Shown piece by piece: positions 1-12,916 of a stretch of 21,420 bases of DNA. The notes beneath the pieces are model-generated. The model had not been told where the DNA came from. It ran no database searches and worked only from the letters and a program-made list of their open reading frames with translations. How positions within the stretch are numbered: the stretch's first letter is position 1; every line of letters starts with the position of its first letter. The stretch covers positions 790,730-812,149 of the forward strand of contig WELB01000008.1 of assembly GCA_009602725.1 (NCBI GenBank), given 5' to 3'. Source of the DNA: Spirogloea muscicola (taxonomy: Eukaryota; Streptophyta; Zygnematophyceae; Spirogloeales; Spirogloeaceae). A program made the translations under genes and the position numbers.

Positions 1-166
<166 letters not shown>

Positions 167-496
167 GATGGTTAGACTGCCTGCGGTATGGAAGAAAGGC
201 ATGATGGGCATATGAGGGAGGAGAAGAAGCTTGAGGAAGTGAGAAGCTTGAAGACTGAGGCCAGCTCTCGAGTGGTAGGGCATGGACAGGCTTGGAAAGG
301 CTTTGGTGCAGCTGCCACATGATGCCAATGCAGCATCTAGGCATGGAAGGGCAGCTTGGAACTTGGGATTATCTTATTTAGGGAGATAACGTACAGCGTG
401 TCCTTGGCTGGCACTATGTTCATCACATGGCAAGCCGCAAGCACTGCTGCTGGGTATGCTATAGATTCGATGCTGCTTACCCACATGCCTGCACAG
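167..496 (+). other. Probable 5' end of NUP205, first exon not resolved
   Basis: This stretch should contain the NUP205 start codon and first exon(s), because the first recognisable exon (497 or 517 to 653) already corresponds to an internal N-terminal segment of plant NUP205. One candidate is an ATG at 212 that opens 31 codons to a possible donor at 306 (GTGCAG). Its phase of 1 would join the acceptor before 517, which begins with two bases of a codon. The encoded peptide is basic and acidic and does not resemble known NUP205 N-termini, and the donor is weak, so I do not adopt it. Confidence 0.35.
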
Positions 497-3400
497 GCGA
501 AGAGGGCAACCTCCAGGCAACGAAGTCAGCACGCCATTAGGGCCACCTTCCACAGCTGCAGTTCTGAGAGACGTTCTGCACTCCAGCTGCACCAGTTTCC
601 AGCTTTTAGATGAGACCAGTCTATATAGGATTGTCTCAGGTACCAGCAATTTGGTTTGCACCTGGTCCAGTTTCCAATTCATCTTGTGCCTATGTGGCAA
701 GGCTGATTGAAGCGTGGTGCTGCTTGTGCAGTGGAGCATTGTGGGGCGGGAGCCAGTGGAGGTCCTGCGCCTGGCTGCCGGACTCTGGTTTACTGAGCGC
801 CGGGCCCTCATACTTTCGCTGCAGCTCTTGCTACGGGTCCTCTCCTCCTCCTTCTACTTGCATTTGAGACATGGGAGTTAAGGATGCAAGCCCGCAGGCT
901 AAGATTCAGCTCTAATACCCATGATGAGATTCTACGCGGGCACTTCCAATTGCCTGGTTATTATTGTTATTGACTACAACATGAAATTTAGAAACAAGAG
1001 GATTAGCCAGTGAGCAGCTTCTATGATGCTGTAAGTCATCGAGGTCATAGTAGGCGAACTACAGGCCTGAAGCTTGATCAGTCCATGTTTAGTAAATGGC
1101 AATGCCATGCTTTTCTGCAAGGCAGCAATAGCAAAAACTGTTAAAGCTCCTGAGCTATGAGATCCTTGCCTTCTTCTCCAGATGGTCGTCCTGGACGAGG
1201 GAGCAGACTTGGGCATCACTGAGGACGTTCAGGCCTTCCTTCAGGGCCTAATGGCGGCCGGCCTGCGGGCCCGCCTACTTGCTCTCGTCAAGGAGCTCAA
1301 TCGGGAAGAGCCGGCGGGCCTTGGCGGCCCAAGCTGCGAGCCATATGTCATGGACGCCAGGGGCACATTGGTACTGCGACAAAACGTGGTACAGCGCGAG
1401 CGCCTGATGCTTGCGCAGTGCCTGGTGTACACCTGCCTTGTTGCTAAGGCCAGCTCCACAGAGCTGAGCGAGCTCCTGGAGTTGCTACGATTTTGTGCCC
1501 AGGATTGGGCCAAGTCCAAGGAATCTGTTAAGTTGCAGGTGACAGACATTTGCTGCCTGACTGTCAGCAGTCATAGCAATTCCAGCTCATGTTGGCCTCC
1601 ATCAATCGAAACCCAAGGCAGACTATAGAATTTGTTTGGACAGTCCAGCATGGGAAGCCGAGTCGAGATCCAAGGTTTTCTTGAGCTCACATAAATGTAT
1701 TTGCCTCTGTGCAAACCATGAAGCATACAGAACGAAGGGTCTTGATGACAATGAAAGAGCAGCCATAATCTGCTGAAGTGCACCAAGTCAGATATTGTTA
1801 GTCTGCCCCTGCTCCTGTTTGGGTCATCATCATCAAGCTGTCATCCTATTTGACATTGACTTGCAATGAATCTGCAGATAGCTTACACGGTGATGTTTGC
1901 ACTGGTGATCTCGCTTGTCTCTGACTCACTGGGCGCTGGGGAAGGCCATGAGCGCTCTCTTATTGAAGATGAGGCGTTCCAGAAGAGCTTCCAAGAGCAG
2001 GTCTGCGTCTCACCATAAATTCACCACTAGGAGCAGTGAAGATTGCATCATTCAAAGGCACCAGAATACTGTGCATTTGCTGTATCAAGCTGTCTGTGTG
2101 AGGCTACTAATAGACGTTTCAAGCGTACAGGTCATGACACCCGTGCATGGAAGCAGTGCTATAGCAGCTTCTGCAGCCAATGTGTTGGCAATCGTGAAGT
2201 TGGCATGGGGCGTCTGCCAGCTCGGCGTCGGCCACAACGCTGGAGGAAATGCCTGTCTCCTTGCTGCTTGCGAGACAGATGCCTTTGCATTCCTCAACAA
2301 TGGCATTCTGAGCACTTCAGCTTTCCAGGCAAGCCTCTTGAATGCCAACATGTAGCTGCTCACACGCTGAGCAGTATCAGCTGGGCTTGAGCACACCTTT
2401 TTCAGTAGAATATTGCTGTGGTGATGGTTTGCCTGAGGAGTCATGTCGCAGATCAATAGCAGTTGTACATCTTGAGCTGAGGACACACTAGCTGTAGCAA
2501 TTTCTTCACAGAGTTTTGCTCAGCAGAACTCTGTGAATAGCATTTGTTCCTTCTGTTAAGAGATTTGGGGCTTAGGTCTGCACCGCTCCCATCGTTGAGG
2601 GATCCATGACGACTTGCCTGCCTGTGACATGCGCTGCAGAATGACGACCCTGACCTGCTCTTCATGTACCACGTGTACCTGCACAAGCTGCTCTCAATGT
2701 TCCTGTCTCTGCCGCCTGTGCGGGGGAAGATCAAGGAGCTCAAGGAGCAGGCGCAGCGGGCCCCAGACCCTGACCTGGAGGCAGCTGCCCTCGGGAGCTC
2801 GTCAACGAGCCCCGGGCTGCCATTCGTCTCGCTGCTTGGCTTGATCGGCCGCCTCTATGGAGATGAGCCGAGCCTGGCAGAGGACAATCAGCCCCTCTGG
2901 GCGTTCGTCTTATACGCTGGGGAGGACCACCGTGGCTGGCACACGCTTGTTGCTTTTCTGCATATGCTCGCTGAACTGGTGTGTCTCCACTTCATGCATC
3001 CCAATGGTTGTTTTCAAAGCTAAGGCATGAGCTGCAGGTGCATGCTTCTGAGGGGCTCTGTAGTCCCTTTCTGCGTGTGAGCCACTTGCGGCCTCAGTTC
3101 ACATGATCCCTGCCATGTCTACGGCCCAGAGTGATCAGTGTGACCATGCTATGCAATATCATAGCTCGATCTGCAGCATGCATTTCGTACTCCTCAGGAT
3201 GTCCAGCTTCAGTGTTGGCTTCAGTGCTTTCAATGGATGGGTGTTTTGTGTCATCTACTAGGCAACTGGCGAGGAGGGCGCCCGGGAGGTCCACAGGCTT
3301 CTTCAGGGGCGAGCGCTGCGGCTGGTCAGCTGGCGCACGCTTTTCAGCACGCTGACAGCGTATCAGCAACGCTGCCAGCAGCTCACAATAGCGTTCTTAG

Positions 3401-6400
3401 GGGTGAACGAAACGCCTGCTGTTGGAGCTGGAGGCCAGCTCTTTCTCACGGGGGACACCAAGGCACTGGAGGCCTACCTCTGTGTCCTTGTCAAGGTGCT
3501 CCTTGCTAGCTACATCTTGTGGCAAATCTTCTTGAAGTGGGGCACCTGCCCGCTTTTGTAACTTCTTGATGCACAAGGTGATCAACTAATCGGCATCCTC
3601 TTGCTTACTAATGGTCTGGTGTTAACCAGCACTATCTCTGCGCAGGTGATGCAGGAGGGCAATGAGTCGGAGCGAGGCCTGTGGGCACCAGTCGAGAACC
3701 TGGAGGCCTTGTTTGCCCTGTTGCCCTATGACAAGACCCCTCCGCGCCTGCGTGGTGCGCTGCGGAGTGCCATCGCGGCTCTTGTGCCCGTATCACCCAT
3801 TGTACGGGACCGCATCTGGGCCCTCATGGAGCAGTACGACCTGCCGGTGTCCGCCGGCCCCGCTCCGATCTCGATGGTGCCTGGCGATGTGGGGAGCGCA
3901 GTGCAGCTTGGGCAGGTGTGCAACTCCTCGCCTCCCCTTGATGTAGTCCAAGGGGAGGAGTCTTATTGGCCTCTCTGTCTGCAACAGCATTGTGCGAGGC
4001 TCCAACGGAGACCCACAGACGCTCTATCAGAAACACGCAAGTAGTAGATGATGTGAATAGATGATGTGTACTTTCTCCATCACTCTGGCGCACCTACCAG
4101 AAGTTCTCTTCTATAGAAGCACATATTGTTGCCCTGTCAGTGTTCCTTGTCACCTTACTTGGACGGTGTCTCGCAGAGAGTACCATGTTAGCTGTCATGG
4201 GCTCAGAGTTACTCCACTCTTCAGCCATACAATCTGTCGGGGCACGATGCGCGCATTATGTGGTCGCAGGTGTATGACATGGTCTACGAGCTGGAGGAAG
4301 TGGAGGCAAGAGTCGAAGAATACCCCTCAACACTTTCGTATCTCAAGCTACTAAACAATCTCATCGCTGCTGAGCCAACCTCTATGGACCAGGGCCTTAG
4401 GTAGGATGTCTGCAGCTCTACTTCTCCTTCAGCCTTTATGAACGAGGACTGGCCTTCAGTGGAGCCTGACAGGCAGGTAGCCTTGTGGCTAACAGGTACC
4501 GGGATCACTTCAAGTTTGTACGAGACCATGTATTCACACCCTATGCGCAGAGGTCCTACGTGGATCCTGCAGAAAAATGGGGCCTTGTACTTGCCTCCCT
4601 CACGCACTTTCAGTGGTAAGAGCGCCAGAGCATCCCCTTCACAATGCTGTCATTTTGCCTTGAATGATAGGCATGCTTGCGTTCCTATATTCGCTGGTTT
4701 TCAAGAGCAACATGTATTCTCACTCTTAATTTGTGCTCGGTTACTAATATTTCCACTTCTACTGCCTGTGGTACAGTTAGCTACCTCCAACCTCCGCATA
4801 CGTAACTTGAGCCTGATGCACCCTTGTCACTCCTCTTGACAGCATGTTGACCATATATGAGCCAAGCGGTGATGACATTGCCACCACTGAAGGGCCTCCA
4901 GGTCTGGAGATCATGAGAGTAAGCATCACGCGCCTTTGTCATTTGCTCGACACACAGTGAGTCCCATAGTAAGCCCGTGAAGACTGTCACCAAACCCCAA
5001 GTCAATGACTTGCAAGCCAAGACTTGCTTCCAAGTCAGTACCCATTCACTCGGGGCAATGAAGCAAATTAAGCAAAGTGAAGGTCTTGCCTGTGCAGGAC
5101 CTAATGGCAGGAAGGGCAATCTTCCGAAATATCACAAGCATTCTCAGCCTTGGCCCGGATGTCATCTTGGAGGGCAGAGAGACCAGCAGGAGTGGGATGA
5201 TCCTGGAGGCGTCTGCCAGGCTCTGCTTGGAGATCGTTGTCCTGGCTTTCGGCCGTGACACTGTCCTTGCTGACAAGGGCCGGCCAAGCTACCAGCCTCT
5301 GGAGTCTATCTTGGCAAACTACGACCGCAGGCAGATGCTGTCCCTCCTGGAGTATGTCAGATATGACGCCCTGCCTGACATTCAGCGGTCTTCTATCCGC
5401 CTCATGAGCATTCTAAGGTTCGTGAACTCACCACTTAATCGGGCCATCTTTCTGACATGTGAAAAATACATGTAACTTAAATAATTGTTGCTATAGATTT
5501 GCTGTGTTCAGAAAAAGACATTTGAGTCCGGATTTCAGTTCAACTGATAATTGTCATACCTCCTTGATGTGTAAATACCAGTGCGAGGCTGCCAAAATTG
5601 GTTGCTATGATCATTGAAGGAGGCAAGGCGGACAGGATCGTTGAGGATTATGGTGCGTGCCTCGAGATTCGCATGCACGAGATAGTGGCCAGCCCCTCAC
5701 TGTATCAAGACAATGGGTTCCTTATCATGCAGGCAAGTGATCAGTCCACTGTGCCATTTCCACTGAAAGAAGAAGTATATACTCGATCTGTGAAGCACGG
5801 GTCACTATGCTCCAAACTGATTCAAACATCATCATGACCATCATCCTCATCTCGACAGTAAGATCTTACTGCAAGACTTACTGCAGAGTCTTGGGCTTTG
5901 GGTCTATCTTGTGCAGCCTTGCGTGCAGTAAATTGACTGATATTGAGATCCTATTTGTGCAGCTACTCCTTGAGGGCCTCACAAGGCAGTCTCCCAATGT
6001 GCCCGAGTTGCTCCTGCGCTTCGACGTAGAAGGGGCAGGGGTCGACGGCGAGGGCTGGAGGGCAGTTCAGAGGAGTGTATTGCAGCCAAGGCGGGAGTTC
6101 TCGTGCCTCCGCGTCATCCTGGACATGCTTGAAACTTTACCCAGGCCTGAAGTCAACTACCGCCTACATGAGTCAGGTTTTCAGGTACTAATAAATGATG
6201 TCTGCAGCACGCAAAAAATCTCTCACATGTTTGATGCAACGTTTCCGAGGGAGAGTGCATGGTGAATGTTGATTCCAGGGGTGTAATTGCTGCAACGGAT
6301 GTGCACCATGTGTAGAGGGTGAAGTACCTGGCCAATATGCATGAGAAGATGGGTTTACAGGATGGGTTAAATCGGCTCCAGAAAATAACACACAGTAGTA

Positions 6401-9400
6401 CACTGACGAGATGTTTGCATGCAGGCATAGTTGGCATGCAGAATCACCAGTCAGTCAAGATGCAGAGATAAAGTAGGGTGCAACGTGACAGTCTCATATT
6501 TGTCCCCTTTTGGTTACTACTATTACTCAGGACAATTTCAAGGTCTTTTGACACGGATTTTGGTTCTTTGCGTCCGTTGCCAGTTGCTGTATGAATTGCG
6601 TGCTGGCAGCGCAACAGGCGCTCCAATTGCAGAGCTTCTCCGTGGTCCTTCCTGCACCTACTTCTCTCACCACCTACCCGAAATTGATACCATGTTGCCC
6701 AAGCGAGGCCAAGCACAGGCTCTCCGAGTATCTGTCCTTCATCAGGTGGATCCCATCATTGCTGATGTCTGTCATCATCTGTCAGTGATGTTGACCACAT
6801 TGCTGGCCGTCTACCAAAGGGTAATCATTAGGCATACCTGATTCCAACCTTTCAACACATGCAAAGCTTTGGGCAGCTTCTGATTGACAATTTGTGCTTC
6901 TGTGCCAGAGGGCTTGGTTACTGAAGCTCTTGACTCTTGAAATCCATGGGACTGACATCAGCGACGGCAACCAGCATCAGAGCTGTCGCGGACTCATTGA
7001 TGCCCTTTTCTTGCCTGAGCCCCTGATTGAAGCTGAGGGAGACAGCAGCCTTGGAGAAGTTGTAGGAAAGTCCAAAGTAAGCTGTGCATGCAGTAGGAAC
7101 TTTTGTGCTCAGCAGCAACAGTTATCCATGTTGCTGAAGCAACCACTGCATGGTAAGAGATCTATTTTATGGGCCTCACTCATAGTCTGGAAATTGCAGA
7201 TTCTTGGGTTGCTGGACCTGGTGCAATTTCAAATACCAGAGGAGATATCTGACCACCCAAAAGCTCAAATGAAGGTCACTCTCTGGCTGTTGGCACCATG
7301 GTTGTGCAAGGCATCTTCTGTTAAAAGTAGGGTTTGCCTGGTCCCTCTTCTCATGAGGAGCATACTGTAGCAGTATGTGGGCTTTGAATGTGCTTGAGAT
7401 TTGCTGGTCATGCAAGTGCCTGACCTTATTACACACAAGCCAAGCAGATTGATCTGGAGAAATGACTTGAAAAGGTCATCTGTGTTTCCAGCTTGCTGAG
7501 CTGGTGGGAGAAGAGGAGCAGAATCTGTTTGCCATCTCCGAGCGGGGGGATCGACTCACAGATATTGCAGCTCTAAGAGATGCAATCTTGCAGGTCAGCT
7601 TGTCTTCCTTCTTCTATCCTGGAATATGCTGATAGCTAGCTCCCTTGCACACAAAACAAGCTGATGTTGCATTCTTTAGTCGACACCAGCTGCTTGAGAG
7701 AGCTATGCGTCATCTTGGATATTACACGCTCTTAGCTCTTCTCATAGCAGCTGATACCTTCCTGAGGTGCAGGGCTTGCACAAGGGAAGAGCTGCAAAGT
7801 TCGCAGAAGGCATGGACACTGTGCTTCGCTGGGCTTGGGCGCAAAACTGCCGTCTGGAAGAAGAGGCTGCCCAGCTGCATCTCCTCCTGGCTATCTCCCA
7901 CCTCATTCAGGTCCTCTCCAGCCCCAGAGCATTGACCTCTGTCTTGTGCAACATTCGGCTCCTGCTTTTTTGGAGTCAACAAGTTGGGGTCCACTTACGT
8001 TGTAGCATGGTCAAGCAACTCTTGCCACCGCTGCCAAGCGTGCTTTGTCACCAAGTCCAAGGACTTTTGCTGGGCATATGCCTAAGTGGGGTTTGCAGTT
8101 TATCTGCAGTGTTCATTTTGTCACTCGGGTTGGCATAATCATGTGGACCACTTTTAATGCTTCAAGATGCGCAATGCAATTAGAGGTTAATGCGCAGTGG
8201 TCGAGCAGGTGGTTGTCTCTCGAAGGCTGGACCTGCTGGAGCCAAGCAGGCGGCTGCAGACGCTTGCTGAGTAAGTGACCCACATCCACATGAAGGAAGA
8301 ATGTCAATGCATATCCTCAGAGGAGTATCTGGAAGTTAGCTTCACTAACAAGGGAGGATGTTGTGTTCCCGATTCTTGAATTCAGCATTCATTCTTGACA
8401 TGCTTGCAAGTGCCTGAAAGACTATTGTTGTTATGATAGATTGTCCCATGTCGCCGTGCTCCTTTTGTTTTTGTTTTCCCATAATGCCATCCTCAGAAGG
8501 ACATCTAAGACATGTTGAGCATTGCGTGTGGCCCATCTCATCCCTTCAGCCTAACCATGTGCAACGTACATGACTGCAGCTTGTTGGATGCCTCTCTCAC
8601 CTCGTTGATCTCGCCTTACTGCTCGCTGAAATTGGCACTGCCACTTTCCCAGGTCCGGAACCATAGCACGAGCATATAAAGCACATCATATAGCAAACAT
8701 GTATCAATAACAGTGAGCACACATGATTCTAGCATACCAGCTTCCTAGATCTCATTCTCTGAAACTTAAAACCTAAGTGCCATTGTCCCAGGTCAGGAAC
8801 AATAGCACGAGAGCACAAAGCACATCATATAGCTCACATGTATCAGTTGCAGTGAGCTGCTTACAGTGAGCGTACATGATTCTCCATAGCATTCCGTAGC
8901 ATTCAAGCTTCCTAGATCTTGTTCTCTGACACGTCAAAAAAGTGGATCTGCAGGTGGCACTGACTGTGCTCGCAAAGCTGCAGCAGCTGAGCCTGTCCTT
9001 CTCATCATTCCTTCTCTCGCCATCCTTGATGGTGTCTGCTACCACTGGCGACGACGTTGACTTGCTCAGCTTGCTCTTGCCACCCCATCTGTCAAACTCC
9101 GCCTGCCACCAGACGCTCTCGAGGCTTCTAACTGCACTTCTCCGAAGTGAAAGCTCAGAACCACTGCGGCGGAGGTTGATAATGACTGCCATTGAGCTCT
9201 CCGATATGACAATACGATGGCCATTGCATGTACACCATGCGCTTCGCACAAGCACTTGCAACTACTCAGCAGCCAAGCGTGACCCTGCTGCAGGTTCCCG
9301 TGCGGGTTTCCAAAACGTTAGACCTCTGGGTTGCGACTTGATGCTTCTTCCCATCTCTGCAGGCTATTGTCGTCACTACTCTGCTACCTAAGATACTGCC

Positions 9401-12400
9401 AAGGGCGGAGCAGAAGTGACCTCCCTCCTGTTGTCATCTCGACTTTGTTAGCGAGCAGTGGGGAGGATGTCATTGAGAAGGTTACCATGATCACTGTGCC
9501 CATCTCAATGGAATTTGGCAGTCACTGCTGCAATATGGCTTGTACTGTATGTGTCTTCTGCATCCTGAAGTGGACAAGCTGTGCATAAGGAGAAGCTGTA
9601 CATGGCTGGACATCTAAGCATGTCAACTTAATGAGATGCATAATGCTTGCTGATGCACGGGCTCAGGTGCATCAGGAGCAAGTAGAGTTGACTGCAGGCA
9701 ACCTCGCTCTAGTGCGGAAAAGTGCGCCAGCTCTGGCAGCCATACTCGCCAAAGACGCCATGCGGGCAAGCGAGGTGGGCAGGGCGCTCGCAATGTATGC
9801 CATGGACGCACTTCTGGCGCTGGAGGGCGAGAGCCTGACAGCCTCCGGTCTTAAGATGGGCATGGGTAGTGTGGGGGTCATCTTTGAGCAGCTCCAGAGC
9901 CGGGGCATACTGCAGGCCTCCTTGGCAGATGTTGCCAGTCACAGCAGACAGGTTGGTCTTCACAGAGGCACAAACAATGAGATTCAAGCAGAATCTTCAC
10001 ATCCCTGAAGCATGCCGCCGATTGTTGCACCTACTTCAGTGAGAATTGCCCAAGATGCTTTAGCTTCGTTGCTGCAACTTGATGGAGCTTGCAATCTGCT
10101 TTGGGTATGAGCTGATCTGGCATGCTTGAATCCTACCACTTGTTACGCCATTCCAGGTGACCCTGTTGTCGGCCGGGGAGGCCTCTGCTCGTGGCCTGTA
10201 CATAGCTGAGGCAGAGCTCGCTCTGCTGCTTAGAGCTGCCACACTAGGGAAGAGCAGGGGCGCACTGTCGATCGTCCAGATGGGAGCGCTGCGTCAGTTG
10301 TCATCCTGCCGCGCTCTTGATGCGCATGTTTCTGTATGTTGCCGATAGCACTGGCAAAGCTGAGTGCATGCTTCTACTAGGCAAGATTATGGTAGTACGG
10401 GTCGCCAGCATCCATTGTGAAACACGATGTGTCAATATGTGTGGCCTGCCTATGGTTACATTGTTCAGCAACATTGTGCTTGGAACGAAATAATCACACT
10501 TTGCATGCTCATTCAATCTCTAAGCTGATCTAAGCTGACATACACAAACTTTTCATTCGATTGTGTCACATGTGTGCAAAAAAAGTTTGATGACGAGTGG
10601 AGGCCCAACAGTCCCTTTCCCTCGCAGGCAGAAAAACACTACCAACTCTTCTCTAGGATCCTTCGGTTAGTCTTGTGCGTGGCTACACTGGCTTCAAAAC
10701 CATCACAAAGTCAGGTATGCTACCAAGAGTCCCTCGCTTCTCTTGCCAGTGTGGTGATGCATTTGTTGGTGCATGTTGGCTAGTACAAGTCCGAGCAAGA
10801 AGTGGAACCTTGGAGTCCCTTAACACAATCTTCTTGGAGTAAATCATGCAGGATGAAGAAGGGGAACTTGGCACAGATAGTATTTCTCTGCAAGTCATTG
10901 ACTTTGTAGACTCTCACAGAAGCGCCTTTGCCAGAGCCCTCAGGGACGAAAGTCGACAACTCGATCCAGAGATACCACCCAATGTCAATGGCTTGCATCT
11001 ACTTGAGCTTACAACTGCCATTCTCAGCCGAGTAAGCTGAACATGCATGGAGTCAGTAGTGCTGATACCAGGTTGCCACAGCAGGCAGGTTGCCACAGCA
11101 GGCATAGCCCCATGTGCTGCTCATTATTAGTGTCCCTGAGCAAGTTAGTCAAGAGCAGCTTGTCATGGCAGGTAAGTATACCTGTCAGATACTGTGCGTT
11201 CACGTGCTTGCAACTTTTAATAGGTGAAGACGTTAGATCTTGATGCTTTCGTACTTGTTACAGGTATGGGCGTCGGGACAGAAAGATGCTGGGGGCATTC
11301 GCGAGCTGCTGCTCAACCTCTGCACTGTGTACTTTACAACAGATCAGGAGTCAAGAAGCAAGTACATCCGATATGTCCGTCATTCGCAAGGCATGCCAGC
11401 CCTGAGCCATAGCATCCGTCAGGTATACAAACAATCAGAAGGAAGCTTCTGCATGGTTGCACACTATCGGCTTCTAGGACTTGCAAGTAAATGTGATTTT
11501 CTGTAAGATGTGCCATTTGTCAGTCTGAGAGAAATTATCTCTTGCATTTGAGAGAGTCAACTTGCGAGCGATTTTGTCTATACTTCCCAACAGGTTGCAG
11601 ATACTATGACTCAGGGTGTGACAAGGTTGCGTTGCAATCTGATCACCTACTTACGAGCTATGGTGGTCAGGGGCAGGGCACGGCTTCATCTTGATCGCAT
11701 CGAGGTGATAGAGCTGTGATATGCTTCACTTTACGAGCTCTACAGCTCTGACTGAGGTCTACTGTCATTGATGAGGGAGAGTAGCAGTGTGCTTACAAGG
11801 CACTGTTGCACTCCTCAGCTGATTATTGCCATTTAAGCTTCTTAAATGTTGGACCGCAAATTGTGCTGACATACGGACTGAAACCAATTTAATGTTCTGC
11901 TCAGCCTGGACAAACCTCAGTGACTGTCTTGGGCTTAGATACCCAACCAACCCTGAGGCACGTGGCGCAGCTTCTGAAGCAGACAGCCACCAGCCTGCAA
12001 GCAGAAGGAGAGGAGAAGAGCATCCTTCTGTCCAAGGTATGGGGCCAGGCTGACAGTCCGGCTGCTACATGCCATTACTGTCCTGCAACTTAATGCAGCT
12101 ACAAGAATTGCTTTACTCTTTGGCCTGTTACAAGTGAAGAAGGAAACAGTGCCAAGTCTGATGCGATTCTTAAGAAGTAACACTGTTTTCCATGTTTGGG
12201 TTGCCAGCTTGAGGATGTCAATGAGCTCTCGCGTCACGAGGTGGACGAAGTAATTGACAGCTACAGTGGCCTCGATGCCTCTGCTGCACTCACCTCCCTA
12301 CGGGACAGGTTGCTATGTGACACTGATTCTCTGATAGAAGATCCAGTTATGAGCTTTCTGTCATTGAAGCTTTCAGAGAGCCATCCTCTATTCACTTTAG

Positions 12401-12916
12401 ATCTCATCCTTTTTCATGCACGAACATGCCTTTTGATACTGTCATGTGCAGACGGCATGCTGCGATGCAAGCGCTTGCTGGAGCCCTGAGCTCCTCAGAG
12501 AAGAGATTGCGAAGCCTTGTGGTAACTGCCGAGCAGGCGCTTGAGCTCCTCCAGGCTCAAATTGCCAAGCAGGTCGAAGCTGCAGGTACCAGAGAATTTA
12601 GCAGCCAGCCATCGACAACCAGTGATGTCGAAGCCCTGGGAGAGCTGGTGCTCCCCAGCCTGGACTTGCTGGAGAACTTGAGCGAGGTGATATATGTTGC
12701 CTGCTCGACCATTGTTGAACCCATCCCAGAATTATTCTTGCTCCTTTCATTACTTGCACACAGAGACCTGGTCTGGCCACCGTGGTGCACGATATCCACT
12801 TATCAAAGCTGAAAGCAAATCTTTGCTTGCAGGAAAGGATTGGTCAGAAGTTGCAATACCTGCGGCAGCTAATACAGTTCTGCAAGTCCAGCTTGCTTCA
12901 CTATGATGCCACATGA
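497..12916 (+). CDS. NUP205: Nuclear pore complex protein NUP205 (Nup192 family), spliced, N-terminus incomplete
   Basis: NUP205 is the large alpha-solenoid scaffold of the inner ring of the nuclear pore; in other eukaryotes it binds the NUP93 complex and holds the central channel in shape. About 1,830 residues can be assembled from 33 exons, close to the roughly 1,870 of land-plant NUP205. Diagnostic segments appear in the family order: REPVEVLRLAAGLWF, then KELNREEPAGLGGP (about residue 120 of the part seen), DLLFMYHVYLHKLL, LEYVRYDALPDIQ, HQRAWLLKLLTLEIHG, ISERGDRLTDIA, FEQLQSRGILQ, AEAELALLLR and DVNELSRHEVDEVID. The assigned junctions keep frame to a TGA at 12914-12916, just after KSSLLHYDAT. 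Recognition is by my memory of plant homologues, not a search. The start codon is not located. The start of exon 26 is ambiguous (10586 or 10628). No membrane segment or signal peptide is expected or seen. Confidence 0.95.
2329..2639 (+). other. GC-AG intron in NUP205
   Basis: The upstream exon ends with codons for STSAFQ and the next begins with NDDPDLLFMY. Plant NUP205 has a continuous Q-N-D-D at this point. The only junction giving that join uses a CAG|GCAAGC donor and a GCTGCAG acceptor. No GT lies at the position needed. GC-AG introns are a known minor class spliced by the major spliceosome, and the CAG|GCAAG context matches their usual strong consensus. Confidence 0.8.
5733..5962 (+). 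other. Second GC-AG intron in NUP205
   Basis: The exon ending in NGFLIMQ meets LLLEGLTRQ in the next exon, as in plant NUP205 where IMQ is followed directly by LL. The donor is CAG|GCAAGT and the acceptor GTGCAG. Phase is 0 on both sides. The nearby reading frame stays open past the donor for a while, so a retained or shifted form cannot be excluded from sequence alone. Confidence 0.8.
8639..8934 (+). repeat. Diverged tandem duplication spanning an exon end and splice donor
   Basis: Copy 1 starts at about 8639 inside the 3' end of the exon 8580-8652 and runs through its donor into the intron. Copy 2 starts at about 8778 and lies wholly in the intron. Shared blocks in the same order include TCCCAGGTC, AATAGCACGAG or its variant, AAAGCACATCATATAG, ACATGTATCA, ACATGATTCT and CTTCCTAGATCT. 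Copy 2 has small insertions relative to copy 1. The duplicated unit includes CCCAG|GT, so the intron carries a second donor-like sequence about 140 nt downstream of the real one. Confidence 0.85.
11070..11103 (+). repeat. 17-bp perfect tandem repeat, two copies
   Basis: AGGTTGCCACAGCAGGC occurs twice head to tail (11070-11086 and 11087-11103) in the NUP205 intron 11032-11263. Each copy contains a CAG|G acceptor-like core. The repeat lies well upstream of the acceptor used at 11263, so no function is evident. Confidence 0.9.

Larger units (their letters stand above)
497..12916 (+). other. NUP205: NUP205 exon map (33 exons placed)
   Basis: Exons: 497/517-653, 732-836, 1182-1538, 1878-2000, 2131-2328, 2640-2978, 3262-3495, 3646-3915, 4270-4400, 4496-4615, 4843-4918, 5098-5417, 5582-5732, 5963-6184, 6584-6745, 6909-7076, 7200-7274, 7492-7593, 7773-7910, 8209-8270, 8580-8652, 8954-9174, 9363-9480, 9667-9951, 10157-10333, 10586/10628-10714, 10852-11031, 11264-11422, 11594-11704, 11905-12036, 12208-12308, 12452-12686, 12833-12916. 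I set boundaries by matching splice sites to continuity with the plant protein. Most introns are phase 0, and six are phase 2 (after 4400, 4615, 5417, 8270, 9174 and 12308). Most acceptors end in CAG. Introns run from 78 to about 400 nt. The 653, 10333 and 10586/10628 boundaries are the least certain. Confidence 0.85.

Noticed and set aside
356-867. + strand frames 356-613 and 610-867 as separate small proteins.
   Set aside because: The real NUP205 exons in this stretch (to 653, and 732-836) use a different frame that gives conserved residues. These frames are shadows.
7911-8138. Extension of the NUP205 exon 7773-7910 through the open frame to 8138.
   Set aside because: The frame stays open, but the protein loses similarity after HLIQ. 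Splicing at 7910 to 8209 restores the family sequence (VVVSRRLDLLEP).
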